The notes beneath the pieces were generated by a model. That model ran no database searches. It had not been told where the DNA came from and saw only the letters and a program-made list of their open reading frames with translations. From the NCBI GenBank assembly GCA_040414495.1, contig JBEDUI010000272.1, positions 1-43,780 on the forward strand: DNA of 43,780 nucleotides, read 5' to 3'. Positions 30,006 to 38,652 of the stretch are shown one piece after another. The translations under genes and the position numbers were made by a program. This DNA is from DATAVB01 sp040414495 (GTDB lineage Bacteria; Actinomycetota; Actinomycetes; Mycobacteriales; QHCD01). Position 1 is the stretch's first letter; each line of letters starts with the position of its first letter.

Positions 30006-30024
30006 CCTCAAGTTCAGGTTGAGG
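30006..30024. promoter_or_regulatory. SoxR/MerR-type palindrome upstream of the second merR gene
   Basis: CCTCAA-N7-TTGAGG at 30006-30024 is a perfect dyad whose first half overlaps a TTGACC -35-like hexamer (30002-30007). MerR-family regulators bind such 19-bp dyads inside over-long promoters; the half-sites also match the SoxR operator core CCTCAAGTT. The likely binder is the MerR protein encoded 119 bp downstream, or FtsR. Binding is inferred. Confidence 0.5.
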
Positions 30025-30142
30025 GTTTCGACACGCAGGTCACGACGTTGACCCGGACATGTCTCGCGGCTTACGGTCCAAATCCCGACGGTGTGACTTA
30101 GCTGTCGGTCGGACCGAGGGCTACTGGGTGTGGGAGGCGGCC

Positions 30143-30742
30143 GTGGAGCGAGACCAGGACCGGGCGAAGCCGGACGGCGGCCTCGCCCCGGTGTCCGCGC
30201 GACCGCGTCAGGAAGCACTCTTCGACGACGGACTCGATGCGGTCAACGACGAAGCCATCGGCTATCGCGGACCGGTGGCCTGCGCCGCGACCGGCATCAC
30301 CTACCGGCAGCTGGATTACTGGGCCCGGACCGGTCTGGTCAAGCCTTCGATCCGTACCGCAGCCGGATCTGGCACTCAGCGGCTCTATTCGTTTACCGAC
30401 ATCCTGGTGCTCAAGGTCGTGAAACGGCTGCTGGACACCGGCGTCTCGCTGCAGAACATCCGTACCGCGGTGGAGCATCTGCGCGCCCGCGGGGTCGAGG
30501 ACCTGGCCGAGCTGACTCTGCTCTCCGACGGCACCACGGTGTACGAATGCACGTCGGCCGAGGAGGTCGTCGACCTGCTGCGTGGCGGCCAGGGCGTGTT
30601 CGGCATCGCGGTCAGTGGGGCGCTGCGTGAGCTGACCGGATCGTTGGCCGAGCTTCCGGCCGAACGCGCCGATGGCGCGGAGGTGGCGCCGGCCGCACCC
30701 GACGAGCTGTCGGCGCGGCGGCAGGCCCGCCAGACCGGCTGA
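30143..30742 (+). CDS. MerR-family regulator (Rv1830/ResR-like)
   Basis: A 199-aa MerR-type regulator. The wHTH contains VACAATGITYRQLDYWARTGLVKPSIR and SGTQRLYSFTDILVLKVVKRLLDTGVSL, hallmark sequences of the Rv1830 group (named ResR or McdR in mycobacteria, linked to growth control and cell division). The GTG at 30143 has GGAGG at 30133-30137; the frame upstream of it crosses the palindrome and promoter and is not expected to be translated. The C-terminal half carries ELTLLSDGTTVYECTSAEEVVDLL. It lies directly before the glycine riboswitch, the same slot as in M. tuberculosis. Confidence 0.9.
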   Translation: MERDQDRAKPDGGLAPVSARPRQEALFDDGLDAVNDEAIGYRGPVACAATGITYRQLDYWARTGLVKPSIRTAAGSGTQRLYSFTDILVLKVVKRLLDTGVSLQNIRTAVEHLRARGVEDLAELTLLSDGTTVYECTSAEEVVDLLRGGQGVFGIAVSGALRELTGSLAELPAERADGAEVAPAAPDELSARRQARQTG

Positions 30743-30814
30743 GACACACGGCATTCGGGTCGCGGCGACAGGCTGGTCAGCCGCGCTGGTACCGTGATCA
30801 GCGACGTTGATGAC

Positions 30815-31006
30815 GCCACACGGGAGAGTTCCGTGCCGCCAGCGCGGAACGCCGAAGGAGCAACTTCCCCGGAACCTCTCAGGCACCAGGACCGTGTGGA
30901 CGAGGCGCCTCTGGAAAGCGGAGTCATGATCGGCTCCCACCGACGGTGCAAGCCGGCTCGGCCCGAGACGGTGAAGCTCTCAGGTTGCTGATGACAGAGG
31001 GGGAGA
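30815..31006 (+). promoter_or_regulatory. Tandem glycine riboswitch upstream of gcvP
   Basis: Two consecutive glycine-aptamer cores are readable. The first has CGGGAGAG (30821-30828), GCCGAAGGAGCAA (30851-30863), ACCTCTCAGGCA, then GGACCGTGTGG. The second has ACGGTGCAAGCC, GACGGTGAAGCTCTCAGG (30968-30985) and GACAGAGGGGGAG. These are the conserved GGAGAG / GCCGAAGGxGCAA / CUCUCAGGxA elements of the Rfam glycine class. Glycine binding should switch on gcvP for degradation of excess glycine. Downstream lie a GC-rich stem (31003-31037) and a small hairpin over the ribosome site (31044-31056) that may form the expression platform. Confidence 0.93.
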
Positions 31007-31062
31007 CCCGAGCGGCGCCTGCCCGAGCCGCTGTCTCATCCATCTCCTGTCAGGAGCCGCAG

Positions 31063-33927
31063 ATGACCGATCGACTCGCCGACCTCGAACGCGCCGCATC
31101 GTTCGCTCCCCGGCACATCGGCCCGACCGACGAGCAGCAGGCGAAGATGCTCGCGGTCGTCGGCTACGGCTCGCTGGCCGAGCTGATCGACTCGGCCGTA
31201 CCCACGTCGATTCGGTCGACCCAGCCGCTGGATCTGCCCGCGGCGGCGACCGAACCCGAGGTCATCGACGCACTGCATTCCCTCGCCGACCGCAACGAGG
31301 TAGCGACCTCGATGATCGGGCTCGGCTATTACGACACCGTGACGCCGCCGGTGATTCGGCGCAGCGTGCTGGAGAACCCGGCTTGGTACACCGCCTATAC
31401 GCCGTATCAGCCCGAAATCAGCCAGGGCCGGCTCGAGGCGTTGCTGAACTTCCAGACCGTGATCGAGGAGCTGTCCGGTCTGCCGGTCGCCGGCGCGTCG
31501 CTGTTGGACGAGGCCACCGCGGCGGCCGAGGCGATGACGCTGGCCCGGCGCGCGTCGAAGGCCGCCGGCAACACGTTCCTGGTCGACGCCGACGCCCTGC
31601 CGCAGAGCATCGCGGTCATGCAGACCCGGGCCCGGCCGCTGGGCATCGACCTGGTCGTGGCCGACCTGTCCGACGGGCTGCCTGAGGGCGACTTCTTCGG
31701 TGTGCTGGTGCAGTACCCGGGCGCCTCGGGTGCCGTTCGCGACCACACCGCGCTGATCGCGGCGGCGCACGAGCGGGGAGCCCAGACTGTCGTCGCGGCC
31801 GACCTGTTGGCGTTGACGTTGCTGCGCGCACCGGGCGAGATCGGGGCCGACATCGTGGTCGGCTCGGCGCAGCGGTTCGGTGTGCCGCTGGGGTTTGGCG
31901 GCCCGCACGCCGGCTACCTGGCAGTCCGTAGCGGATTGCAACGGACCATGCCTGGCCGCCTGGTCGGGGTCTCGAAGGACTCGGCCGGCGCGCCCGCGTA
32001 CCGCCTGGCCCTGCAGACCCGTGAGCAGCACATCCGCCGGGAAAAGGCGACCAGCAACATCTGCACCGCGCAGGTCCTGCTCGCCGTGATGGCCAGCATG
32101 TACGCGGTCTACCACGGCCCGGACGGCCTGCGGTCGATCGCGCGGCGGGTGCACCGGTACGCCGCCACGCTGGCCGCGGGTCTGCGGGCCGGCGGGGTCG
32201 AGGTCGTACACCAGCGGTTTTTCGACACGGTCACCGTGCGGGTGCCCGGCCGGGCAGCCGAGGTCGTGGCCGCCGCCGCGGAACGCCGGATCAACTTGTG
32301 GCAGCGCGACGCCGACCACGTCAGCATCGCCTGCGACGAGGCCACGACGCGCGAGCACCTGACCGCGGTGTGGGCGGCATTCGGCGTGAACGCCGACGTC
32401 GACGCCCTTGACGCCCAGACCGCGGACGCGCTGCCGGACGAGCAGCGCCGCACCGCCCCGTTCCTCTCGCACCAGGTCTTCCATGAGCACCACTCGGAAA
32501 CCTCGATGCTGCGGTACCTGCGCCGGCTGGCCGACCGGGACTACGCGCTGGATCGCGGCATGATTCCGCTCGGTTCCTGCACGATGAAGCTGAACGCGAC
32601 CACCGAGATGGAGCCGGTGAGCTGGCCGGAGTTCGCCGGGATCCACCCGTTCGCCCCGGCGGCGCAGACCGCCGGCTACCGCGAGCTCATCGCCGACCTG
32701 CAGCGCTGGCTGGTCGAGATCACCGGGTACGCGGCCGTATCGGTGCAGCCGAACGCCGGTAGCCAGGGCGAATTCGCCGGCCTGCTGGCGATCGCGAGTT
32801 ACCACGCGGCCAATGGCGAGGCCGACCGCGACGTCTGCCTGATCCCGTCCTCGGCCCACGGCACCAACGCCGCGAGCGCGGTCATGGCGGGGCTGCGGGT
32901 TGTCGTGGTGGCCTGCGATGAGCAGGGCAACGTCGATGTCGAGGACCTGAAGGCCAAGATCGCCGAGCACCGCGAGCAGCTCGCCGCGATCATGCTGACC
33001 TACCCCTCCACGCATGGCGTGTTCGAGGACTCGGTCGAGGAGTTGTGTGCGCTGGTGCATGAGGCCGGCGGTCAGGTGTACGTGGACGGCGCGAACCTCA
33101 ACGCGCTGGTCGGGCTGGCCCGGCCGGGAGCGTTCGGCGCCGACGTGTCACACCTCAACCTGCACAAGACGTTCTGCATCCCGCACGGTGGCGGCGGTCC
33201 AGGCGTCGGACCGATCGGCGTGCGTGAGCACCTGGCGCCCTACCTGCCGAATCACCCGCTGGTCGCCGATGCGGGCCCGCGGACCGGACCTGGTCCGGTG
33301 TCGGCGGCGCCGTGGGGCTCGGCCGGAATCCTGCCGATCTCCTGGGCGTACCTGCGGCTGATGGGTCCGGACGGTCTGCGCCGGGCAACTGAGGTGGCGG
33401 TGTTGTCGGCCAATTACGTGGCCAAGCGGCTGGCCCCGCATTACCCGGTGCTCTACACCGGTCGGGGCGGCCTGGTGGCGCACGAGTGCATCGTGGATCT
33501 GCGGCCGTTGACCGCGCGGACGGGCGTGAGTGTGGACGATGTGGCCAAGCGGCTGATCGACTATGGCTTCCACGCGCCGACGATGTCTTTCCCGGTTGCC
33601 GGGACGTTGATGATCGAGCCGACCGAGTCGGAGGATCTGTCCGAACTGGACCGGTTCGTGGACGCGATGATCGCGATTCGGGCCGAGATCGAGAAGGTCG
33701 CCACGGGGGAGTACGACCGGACCGACAACCCGTTGGCCGGTGCGCCACATACGGCGTTGTCGATGACCGGCGAGTGGTCACATGCCTATTCGCGGGCCGA
33801 GGCGGCGTATCCGGTGCCGGCGCTGCGGCGGGACAAGTACTGGTCGCCGGTGGGGCGTATCGATGGTGCGTACGGAGACCGCAACCTCGTGTGCAGTTGC
33901 CCTCCGGTGACGGCGTACGACGGCTAG
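31063..33927 (+). CDS. gcvP: Glycine dehydrogenase (decarboxylating), P protein
   Basis: A 954-aa PLP enzyme that decarboxylates glycine and transfers the aminomethyl group to lipoylated GcvH. Single-chain form: the N-terminal half includes SFAPRHIGPTDEQQ and EISQGRLEALLNFQT, and the C-terminal half carries the PLP-binding Lys702 in HLNLHKTFCIPHGGGGPGVGP. The length is normal for the homodimeric type. The ATG at 31063 has AGGAG at 31052-31056; the frame extends into the riboswitch but this part is not coding. Expression is controlled by the riboswitch. A hairpin terminator follows 8 bp after the stop. gcvT and lpd must be elsewhere. Confidence 0.97.
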   Translation: MTDRLADLERAASFAPRHIGPTDEQQAKMLAVVGYGSLAELIDSAVPTSIRSTQPLDLPAAATEPEVIDALHSLADRNEVATSMIGLGYYDTVTPPVIRRSVLENPAWYTAYTPYQPEISQGRLEALLNFQTVIEELSGLPVAGASLLDEATAAAEAMTLARRASKAAGNTFLVDADALPQSIAVMQTRARPLGIDLVVADLSDGLPEGDFFGVLVQYPGASGAVRDHTALIAAAHERGAQTVVAADLLALTLLRAPGEIGADIVVGSAQRFGVPLGFGGPHAGYLAVRSGLQRTMPGRLVGVSKDSAGAPAYRLALQTREQHIRREKATSNICTAQVLLAVMASMYAVYHGPDGLRSIARRVHRYAATLAAGLRAGGVEVVHQRFFDTVTVRVPGRAAEVVAAAAERRINLWQRDADHVSIACDEATTREHLTAVWAAFGVNADVDALDAQTADALPDEQRRTAPFLSHQVFHEHHSETSMLRYLRRLADRDYALDRGMIPLGSCTMKLNATTEMEPVSWPEFAGIHPFAPAAQTAGYRELIADLQRWLVEITGYAAVSVQPNAGSQGEFAGLLAIASYHAANGEADRDVCLIPSSAHGTNAASAVMAGLRVVVVACDEQGNVDVEDLKAKIAEHREQLAAIMLTYPSTHGVFEDSVEELCALVHEAGGQVYVDGANLNALVGLARPGAFGADVSHLNLHKTFCIPHGGGGPGVGPIGVREHLAPYLPNHPLVADAGPRTGPGPVSAAPWGSAGILPISWAYLRLMGPDGLRRATEVAVLSANYVAKRLAPHYPVLYTGRGGLVAHECIVDLRPLTARTGVSVDDVAKRLIDYGFHAPTMSFPVAGTLMIEPTESEDLSELDRFVDAMIAIRAEIEKVATGEYDRTDNPLAGAPHTALSMTGEWSHAYSRAEAAYPVPALRRDKYWSPVGRIDGAYGDRNLVCSCPPVTAYDG

Positions 33928-33935
33928 GTCGCCGG

Positions 33936-33955
33936 CCGCCGCCTTCGGGCGGCGG
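33936..33955 (+). terminator. UUCG-tetraloop terminator of gcvP
   Basis: CCGCCGCC (33936-33943) and GGCGGCGG (33948-33955) form a perfect 8-bp stem capped by TTCG. No U tract follows, as is usual in actinobacteria. Confidence 0.75.
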
Positions 33956-34007
33956 CGGTACGTACGTTCGCGTGCTGAAGTCGGAGTTGTGCTCGCGGGG
34001 CGAAGGC

Positions 34008-34220
34008 TCAGGCGGCGGCGTGAGGGCGGAACATGGCCCGGCGAACGCCGCGCCGCGGCGCGATGATGCTGCCGTCGGGCAGCAATTCGCCGGTGTCCTC
34101 GAACAGGACGACGCCGTTGCAGAGAAGGCTCCAGCCCTGTTCCGGGTGGCTGGAGATGACGTGAGCCGCGTCCCGGTCAGCAGCGTCAGCGGCCGGGCAA
34201 GCGGGTCGGTGCGGGCACAT
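34008..34220 (-). CDS. DUF5999 family protein
   Basis: A 70-aa small protein beginning MCPHRPACPAADAADRDAA and containing EQGWSLLCNGVVLFEDTGEL and LPDGSIIAPRR. This closely follows the actinobacterial DUF5999 family, abundant in Streptomyces and relatives and of unknown function. Cysteines at positions 2, 8 and in LLCNG are conserved in my recollection of the family and could bind metal. The start at 34220 has GGAG about ten bases upstream. It is convergent with gcvP and preceded by a long AT-richer intergenic region that should hold its promoter. Confidence 0.88.
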   Translation of the reverse strand: MCPHRPACPAADAADRDAAHVISSHPEQGWSLLCNGVVLFEDTGELLPDGSIIAPRRGVRRAMFRPHAAA

Positions 34221-34844
34221 GGCTTTCTATCTCCGTCGCATAGGTGTGAACCGTGTGGTCACCATCACAGTGTCTCTCAGATGGGGACAAGCTGCTTCTG
34301 GTTTCCACTTTCTGTGCATCGGTGTGTCGGACGAAAATGTGACGCCGATCGCGCCGAGTTATGACGCGATTGCGCTGCGCCGAGTCGCTGGGCTGAACAG
34401 CGGCCGGCTGAAACGGCCGTACAGCAGCAAATCCTGGCCAAAAAGGGTAGTTGGCCAAAATCGGCCAATGAGCGCGATCTGCGTCACATTTCCCTCGACA
34501 GGGGCAGGCCCGCGCCGTGATCTGGGGTCCCGGTCGTCGATTCGGCCGACCCGGACCGCCGACTAAGCGATTTACGTTTCGGCCTCGTGGCCGGTTCGTG
34601 CACCGTCGCTGCGAGGCAAGCATCTGTCCCGACCAGAATGATTAGACTGGCTTATTGTGCTTGGACCCGATGTTTTCGTTCGCAGAAATTCCGCGGCTTA
34701 TTCGTATCGGCGCCGATTCCCCATGTTCACCGCAGCGAAACTGTCGGCTTATCCGCGGTTTCGGAATGCGTATCACCACCTGGCTGAATTGGCGCAAGCC
34801 GCTCCAGTAACAGAGGCGTGGGTTTCGCGGGTTGTGGCGTCGGC
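34221..34844. other. Intergenic region between DUF5999 gene and the ABC exporter
   Basis: About 620 bp, AT-richer than the flanking genes, with divergent genes on both sides, so it contains both promoters. No gene is supported. Notable are the dyad TTGGCC-AAAATC-GGCCAA at 34451-34468, preceded by another TGGCCAAAA copy near 34435, and CGGCCGGCTGAAACGGCCG near 34401-34419. These may be operators or short hairpins. Confidence 0.45.
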
Positions 34845-37800
34845 GTGACGCGACCCGAATCCGGTCCGCCACCGGCGGCCGATGCGTGGCTGCGTCGGCT
34901 CGTCGGCTACGCCATGCGCAAGCGGCGGACCGTCATCCTCGCCTTCGGGGCCGCGCTCATCGGCATGGCGCTCAATGCGGTGACCCCGCTAATCGTCCGC
35001 GACGTCGTCGACAACGTCATCCTGCATCACCGGCAGACGCTGCTGCCGTGGGTGATCGCACTGCTGGTGATCGGCGCCGCCCGGCTCGGGTTCGGCTTTA
35101 TCCGCCGGTACGAGGGCGGACGGATGCAGGTCGATGTGCAGTACGACCTGCGCACCGAGGTCTATACCGCGCTGCAACGTCTGGATGGGGCCAAGCAGGA
35201 CGACCTGCGTACCGGCCAGGTGGTCAGTCGCGCCATCTCCGATCTGCAGTTGGTGCAGGGCATGCTCGGCTGGCTGCCTTTGCTCACCGGCAACCTGCTG
35301 CTGTTTCTGCTGTCGCTGGGGATCATGCTGTTCCTTTCCCCGCTGCTGACGGTGGTGGCGTTGGCGCTCGGGCCGGCGCTCTGGCTCGTGGCGTATCGCA
35401 GCCGGCGGCGGCTGTTCCCGGCCAACTGGGACGCCCAGCAGCGGGTGGCCGACGTGGCCGGTGTGGTCGAGGCCGCGGTCAGCGGCGTGCGCGTGGTGAA
35501 AGGCTTCGGCCAGGAGGGGTTCGAGCAGGAGCGGCTGGAATCCAGCGCCCACGGCCTGTTCGCCACTCGGATGCGCGCGGTCCGGCTCAACAGCATCTAT
35601 AACCCGGCTCTGCAGGCGATGCCGGCGCTCGGCCAGGTCGGTGTGCTCGCGTTGGGTGGCTGGCTGGCGCTGCGCGGTTCGATCACCCTCGGTACCTTTC
35701 TGGCTTTTTCCACCTATCTGGTCACGATGGTCTCCCCGGTCCGGATGCTGGCCGGCCTGCTCACTATTGGCCAGCAGGCCAAGGCCGGCATCGTCCGGGT
35801 ATTCGAAATCATCGATTCCCGCCCGACCATCGGAGATCGGCCTGGCGCGGGGGAAATGCCCGAGCAGGTCGCCGGTATCGAGTTGGACGATGTGACGTTC
35901 GGGTATTCGGCCTCGCGTCCGGTGCTGGACCACATTTCGTTGCGGGTCGAGCCGGGCGAAACGCTCGCTCTGGTCGGTGGTTCGGGATCGGGCAAGTCGA
36001 CGATTTCTATGCTGCTGCCGCGGTTCTACGACGTGGATTCGGGCGCGGTACGGATCGGCGGGCACGACGTACGGGACGTGACGATGGCGTCGTTGCGTTC
36101 GCGGATCGGCGTCGTTTTCGAGGATAGCTTTCTGTTTTCCGACAGCGTGCGGTCCAATATCGCCTTCGGTAACCCGGATGCCTCGGACGAGGAGGTCCTC
36201 ACAGCCGCGAAGGCGGCCGAGGCCGATGAATTCATCCGAGCCCTGCCCGATGGGTACGACACGGTTGTCGGCGAGCAGGGGTTGACGCTCTCCGGTGGCC
36301 AGCGGCAACGGATCGCCTTGGCCCGCGCCTTGCTGACCGATCCGCAGGTGCTGCTGCTGGACGATGCGACCTCGGCGGTCGACGCCCAGATCGAGGCGGA
36401 AATCCACGCCACGCTGCACAAGGTGATGCAGGGCCGTACGACGCTGCTGATCGCGCACCGGCGCAGCACGTTGCAGCTGGCCGACCGGATCGCGGTGCTG
36501 CACCGGGGTCGGCTGCTCGATATCGGTACGCATGATGAGTTGATGGAGCGCTGCGAGCGCTACCGATTGCTGTTGGCGGGCCCGGATGAGCTTGAGGAAT
36601 TCGAGCTGGACGACATATCCACTGTGGACGATTCGGGCGTCACGCCGGAATTGTGGCGCCGGGAGAGCACGTCGACGGTTATGCATACCGGGAACGGCAT
36701 GTTCGGTTCGATCCCGGCCACTCCGGAGCTGTTGGCACAGGTGGCCGATTTGCCGCCCGCGACCGACGAACCCAACGTCGATCCGGTTCAGTCGCGCGCG
36801 CCCGACCCGTCGTTCGGGTTGTCCCATCTGCTCCGGCCGTTCCGGCTCGGTTTGCTGCTGGGGTTGGTGTTGGTGGCGGCCGACGCGGTGGCGCAGTTGG
36901 TGGTGCCGGCGTTGATCCGGGGCGGCGTCGATAACGGCGTGACCCGGCATGACGGGTCGATCCTGACCCAGACGTCGATCATCGCGTTGGTCGTCGTGCT
37001 AGCCGACTGGGCGGTGAATATCGCGCAGGGCCGGGTGACCGGCCGTACCGGCGAACGAATGCTCTATGTGCTGCGGGCCAAGATCTTCGCCCACCTGCAG
37101 CGGTTGGGCATGGATTTCTACGAACGCGAACTCGGCGGCCGGATCATGACCCGGATGACCACCGACGTCGACGCGCTCTCCACCTTTGTCCAAACGGGAC
37201 TCGCCACCGCGGTCGTGAGCGTGCTGTCGTTCTTCGGCGTATTGATCGCGTTGTTCGTCATCAATCCGGGGTTGGCCTGGGTCGTGATGACGATCCTGCC
37301 GGTGCTGATCGTCGCCACATTGCTGTTCCGCTCGCGTTCGTTCACCGCGCACAACGAGGCCCGGGAACGGGTGAGCGCGGTGAATGCGGATTTCCAGGAA
37401 AGCGTCAGCGGCGTGCGGGTCACCCAGGCATTTGGCCGGGAAGACCGTAATACGCAACGCTTCGACGGGCTCAGCGATGCGTACCGGGTCGCTCGATTGA
37501 AGGCCCAACGCTATATCGCGATGTATTTCCCGTTCGTGGAATTCCTGTCCGAAGTGGCTACCGCGTTGGTGCTGTGGGCCGGTGCGTCCAGAGTGGAGAA
37601 CGGAACGCTGACAGCCGGCGCGATTATCGCGTTCCTGTTGTACGTCAACATGTTCTTCGCTCCGGTGCAGCAATTGTCCCAGGTATTCGACGGATATCAG
37701 CAGGCCCAGGTCGGCCTGCGCCGGATCTCCAGCCTGCTGCAGACGCAAACCTCGACGCCGGCGGCGCCCGAGCCGCGGCCCATTGGCCGGTTGCGTGGTG

Positions 37801-38555
37801 AAATCGACTTTGACCACGTACGTTTCGCGTATTCCGGGGCCAGCACCGAGGCGCTGCGCGACATCAACCTGCGTATCCCGTCCGGCCAAACCGTCGCTGT
37901 GGTAGGCGAAACCGGCGCGGGAAAGTCCACAGTGGTCAAGTTGCTGACCCGGTTCTACGACGTCACGTCCGGCGCGCTGCGCGTCGACGGCACCGATATT
38001 CGGGAATTCGATCTGCAGGAGTACCGGCACCGGCTCGGGCTGGTACCGCAGGAGGCGTACCTGTTCTCCGGCACGGTCCGGGACACGATCGCCTACGGGC
38101 GACCCGGTGCGACCGACGCCGAGGTGGAAGCGGCGGCGCGGGCGGTCGGCGCGCACGAGATGGTGGCCGAACTGCCTGGTGGGTACCTGCACGAGGTCGG
38201 GGAACGCGGTCGCAACCTGTCAGCCGGCCAGCGGCAGTTGCTGGCGCTGGCCCGGGCGCAACTGGTCGACCCGGACATCCTGCTGCTGGATGAGGCGACC
38301 GCGGCCCTGGACCTGGCCACCGAATCGGCGGTGACAAGAGCCGCCGACCTGCTGGCGCACCAGCGCACGACCGTAGTGATCGCGCACCGGTTGACCACCG
38401 CTGCCCGGGCCGACCGGATTCTGGTGTTCGACCACGGCCAATTGATCGAGGACGGCACCCACGACGCACTGCTGGCCGCCGACGGGAGATACGCGCAGCT
38501 GTGGGATTCCTTCATGGGCGAGTCGGAAATTACGGCGACCGAACCGACGTACTGA
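34845..38555 (+). CDS. Single-chain double ABC exporter (TMD-NBD-TMD-NBD)
   Basis: A protein of about 1236 aa made of two fused MsbA-like half-transporters. The start is probably the GTG at 34845 (TRPESGPPPAADAW). TMD1 covers about 20-330, with NBD1 at 350-590: Walker A Lys384 in GGSGSGKST, LSGGQRQR, Walker B LLLDDATSAVD. A linker follows, then TMD2 at 665-965 and NBD2 at 985-1230: Lys1027 in GETGAGKST, LSAGQRQL, LLLDEATAALD with Glu1150. NBD1 has Asp507 where the catalytic Glu should be, and NBD2's signature is LSAGQ. The composite site built from these two is degenerate while the other is intact, as in heterodimeric exporters such as TM287/288. Likely a multidrug or lipid exporter; substrate unknown. 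Confidence 0.93.
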   Translation: MTRPESGPPPAADAWLRRLVGYAMRKRRTVILAFGAALIGMALNAVTPLIVRDVVDNVILHHRQTLLPWVIALLVIGAARLGFGFIRRYEGGRMQVDVQYDLRTEVYTALQRLDGAKQDDLRTGQVVSRAISDLQLVQGMLGWLPLLTGNLLLFLLSLGIMLFLSPLLTVVALALGPALWLVAYRSRRRLFPANWDAQQRVADVAGVVEAAVSGVRVVKGFGQEGFEQERLESSAHGLFATRMRAVRLNSIYNPALQAMPALGQVGVLALGGWLALRGSITLGTFLAFSTYLVTMVSPVRMLAGLLTIGQQAKAGIVRVFEIIDSRPTIGDRPGAGEMPEQVAGIELDDVTFGYSASRPVLDHISLRVEPGETLALVGGSGSGKSTISMLLPRFYDVDSGAVRIGGHDVRDVTMASLRSRIGVVFEDSFLFSDSVRSNIAFGNPDASDEEVLTAAKAAEADEFIRALPDGYDTVVGEQGLTLSGGQRQRIALARALLTDPQVLLLDDATSAVDAQIEAEIHATLHKVMQGRTTLLIAHRRSTLQLADRIAVLHRGRLLDIGTHDELMERCERYRLLLAGPDELEEFELDDISTVDDSGVTPELWRRESTSTVMHTGNGMFGSIPATPELLAQVADLPPATDEPNVDPVQSRAPDPSFGLSHLLRPFRLGLLLGLVLVAADAVAQLVVPALIRGGVDNGVTRHDGSILTQTSIIALVVVLADWAVNIAQGRVTGRTGERMLYVLRAKIFAHLQRLGMDFYERELGGRIMTRMTTDVDALSTFVQTGLATAVVSVLSFFGVLIALFVINPGLAWVVMTILPVLIVATLLFRSRSFTAHNEARERVSAVNADFQESVSGVRVTQAFGREDRNTQRFDGLSDAYRVARLKAQRYIAMYFPFVEFLSEVATALVLWAGASRVENGTLTAGAIIAFLLYVNMFFAPVQQLSQVFDGYQQAQVGLRRISSLLQTQTSTPAAPEPRPIGRLRGEIDFDHVRFAYSGASTEALRDINLRIPSGQTVAVVGETGAGKSTVVKLLTRFYDVTSGALRVDGTDIREFDLQEYRHRLGLVPQEAYLFSGTVRDTIAYGRPGATDAEVEAAARAVGAHEMVAELPGGYLHEVGERGRNLSAGQRQLLALARAQLVDPDILLLDEATAALDLATESAVTRAADLLAHQRTTVVIAHRLTTAARADRILVFDHGQLIEDGTHDALLAADGRYAQLWDSFMGESEITATEPTY

Positions 38556-38652
38556 GTTCCCTATCGGGCAGGACTATTCGGCCCGGGAATGGCTTTCGGG
38601 GATGGCTCCTTGTTGCCCTGAGTAGGCCTGAACCCGCGCATAAGGAGAACGG

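Noticed and set aside
31036..33060. Minus-strand open frame of 674 codons across gcvP
   Set aside because: Antisense of gcvP, His/Arg/Gly-rich, a typical mirror frame of a GC-rich gene.
34219..34566. Plus-strand open frame of 115 codons in the intergenic region before the ABC exporter
   Set aside because: AT-richer with no codon bias and no ribosome site; it starts inside the DUF5999 start codon region on the other strand.
34989..36950. Minus-strand open frame of 653 codons across the ABC exporter
   Set aside because: Antisense of the exporter; no domain, biased composition.
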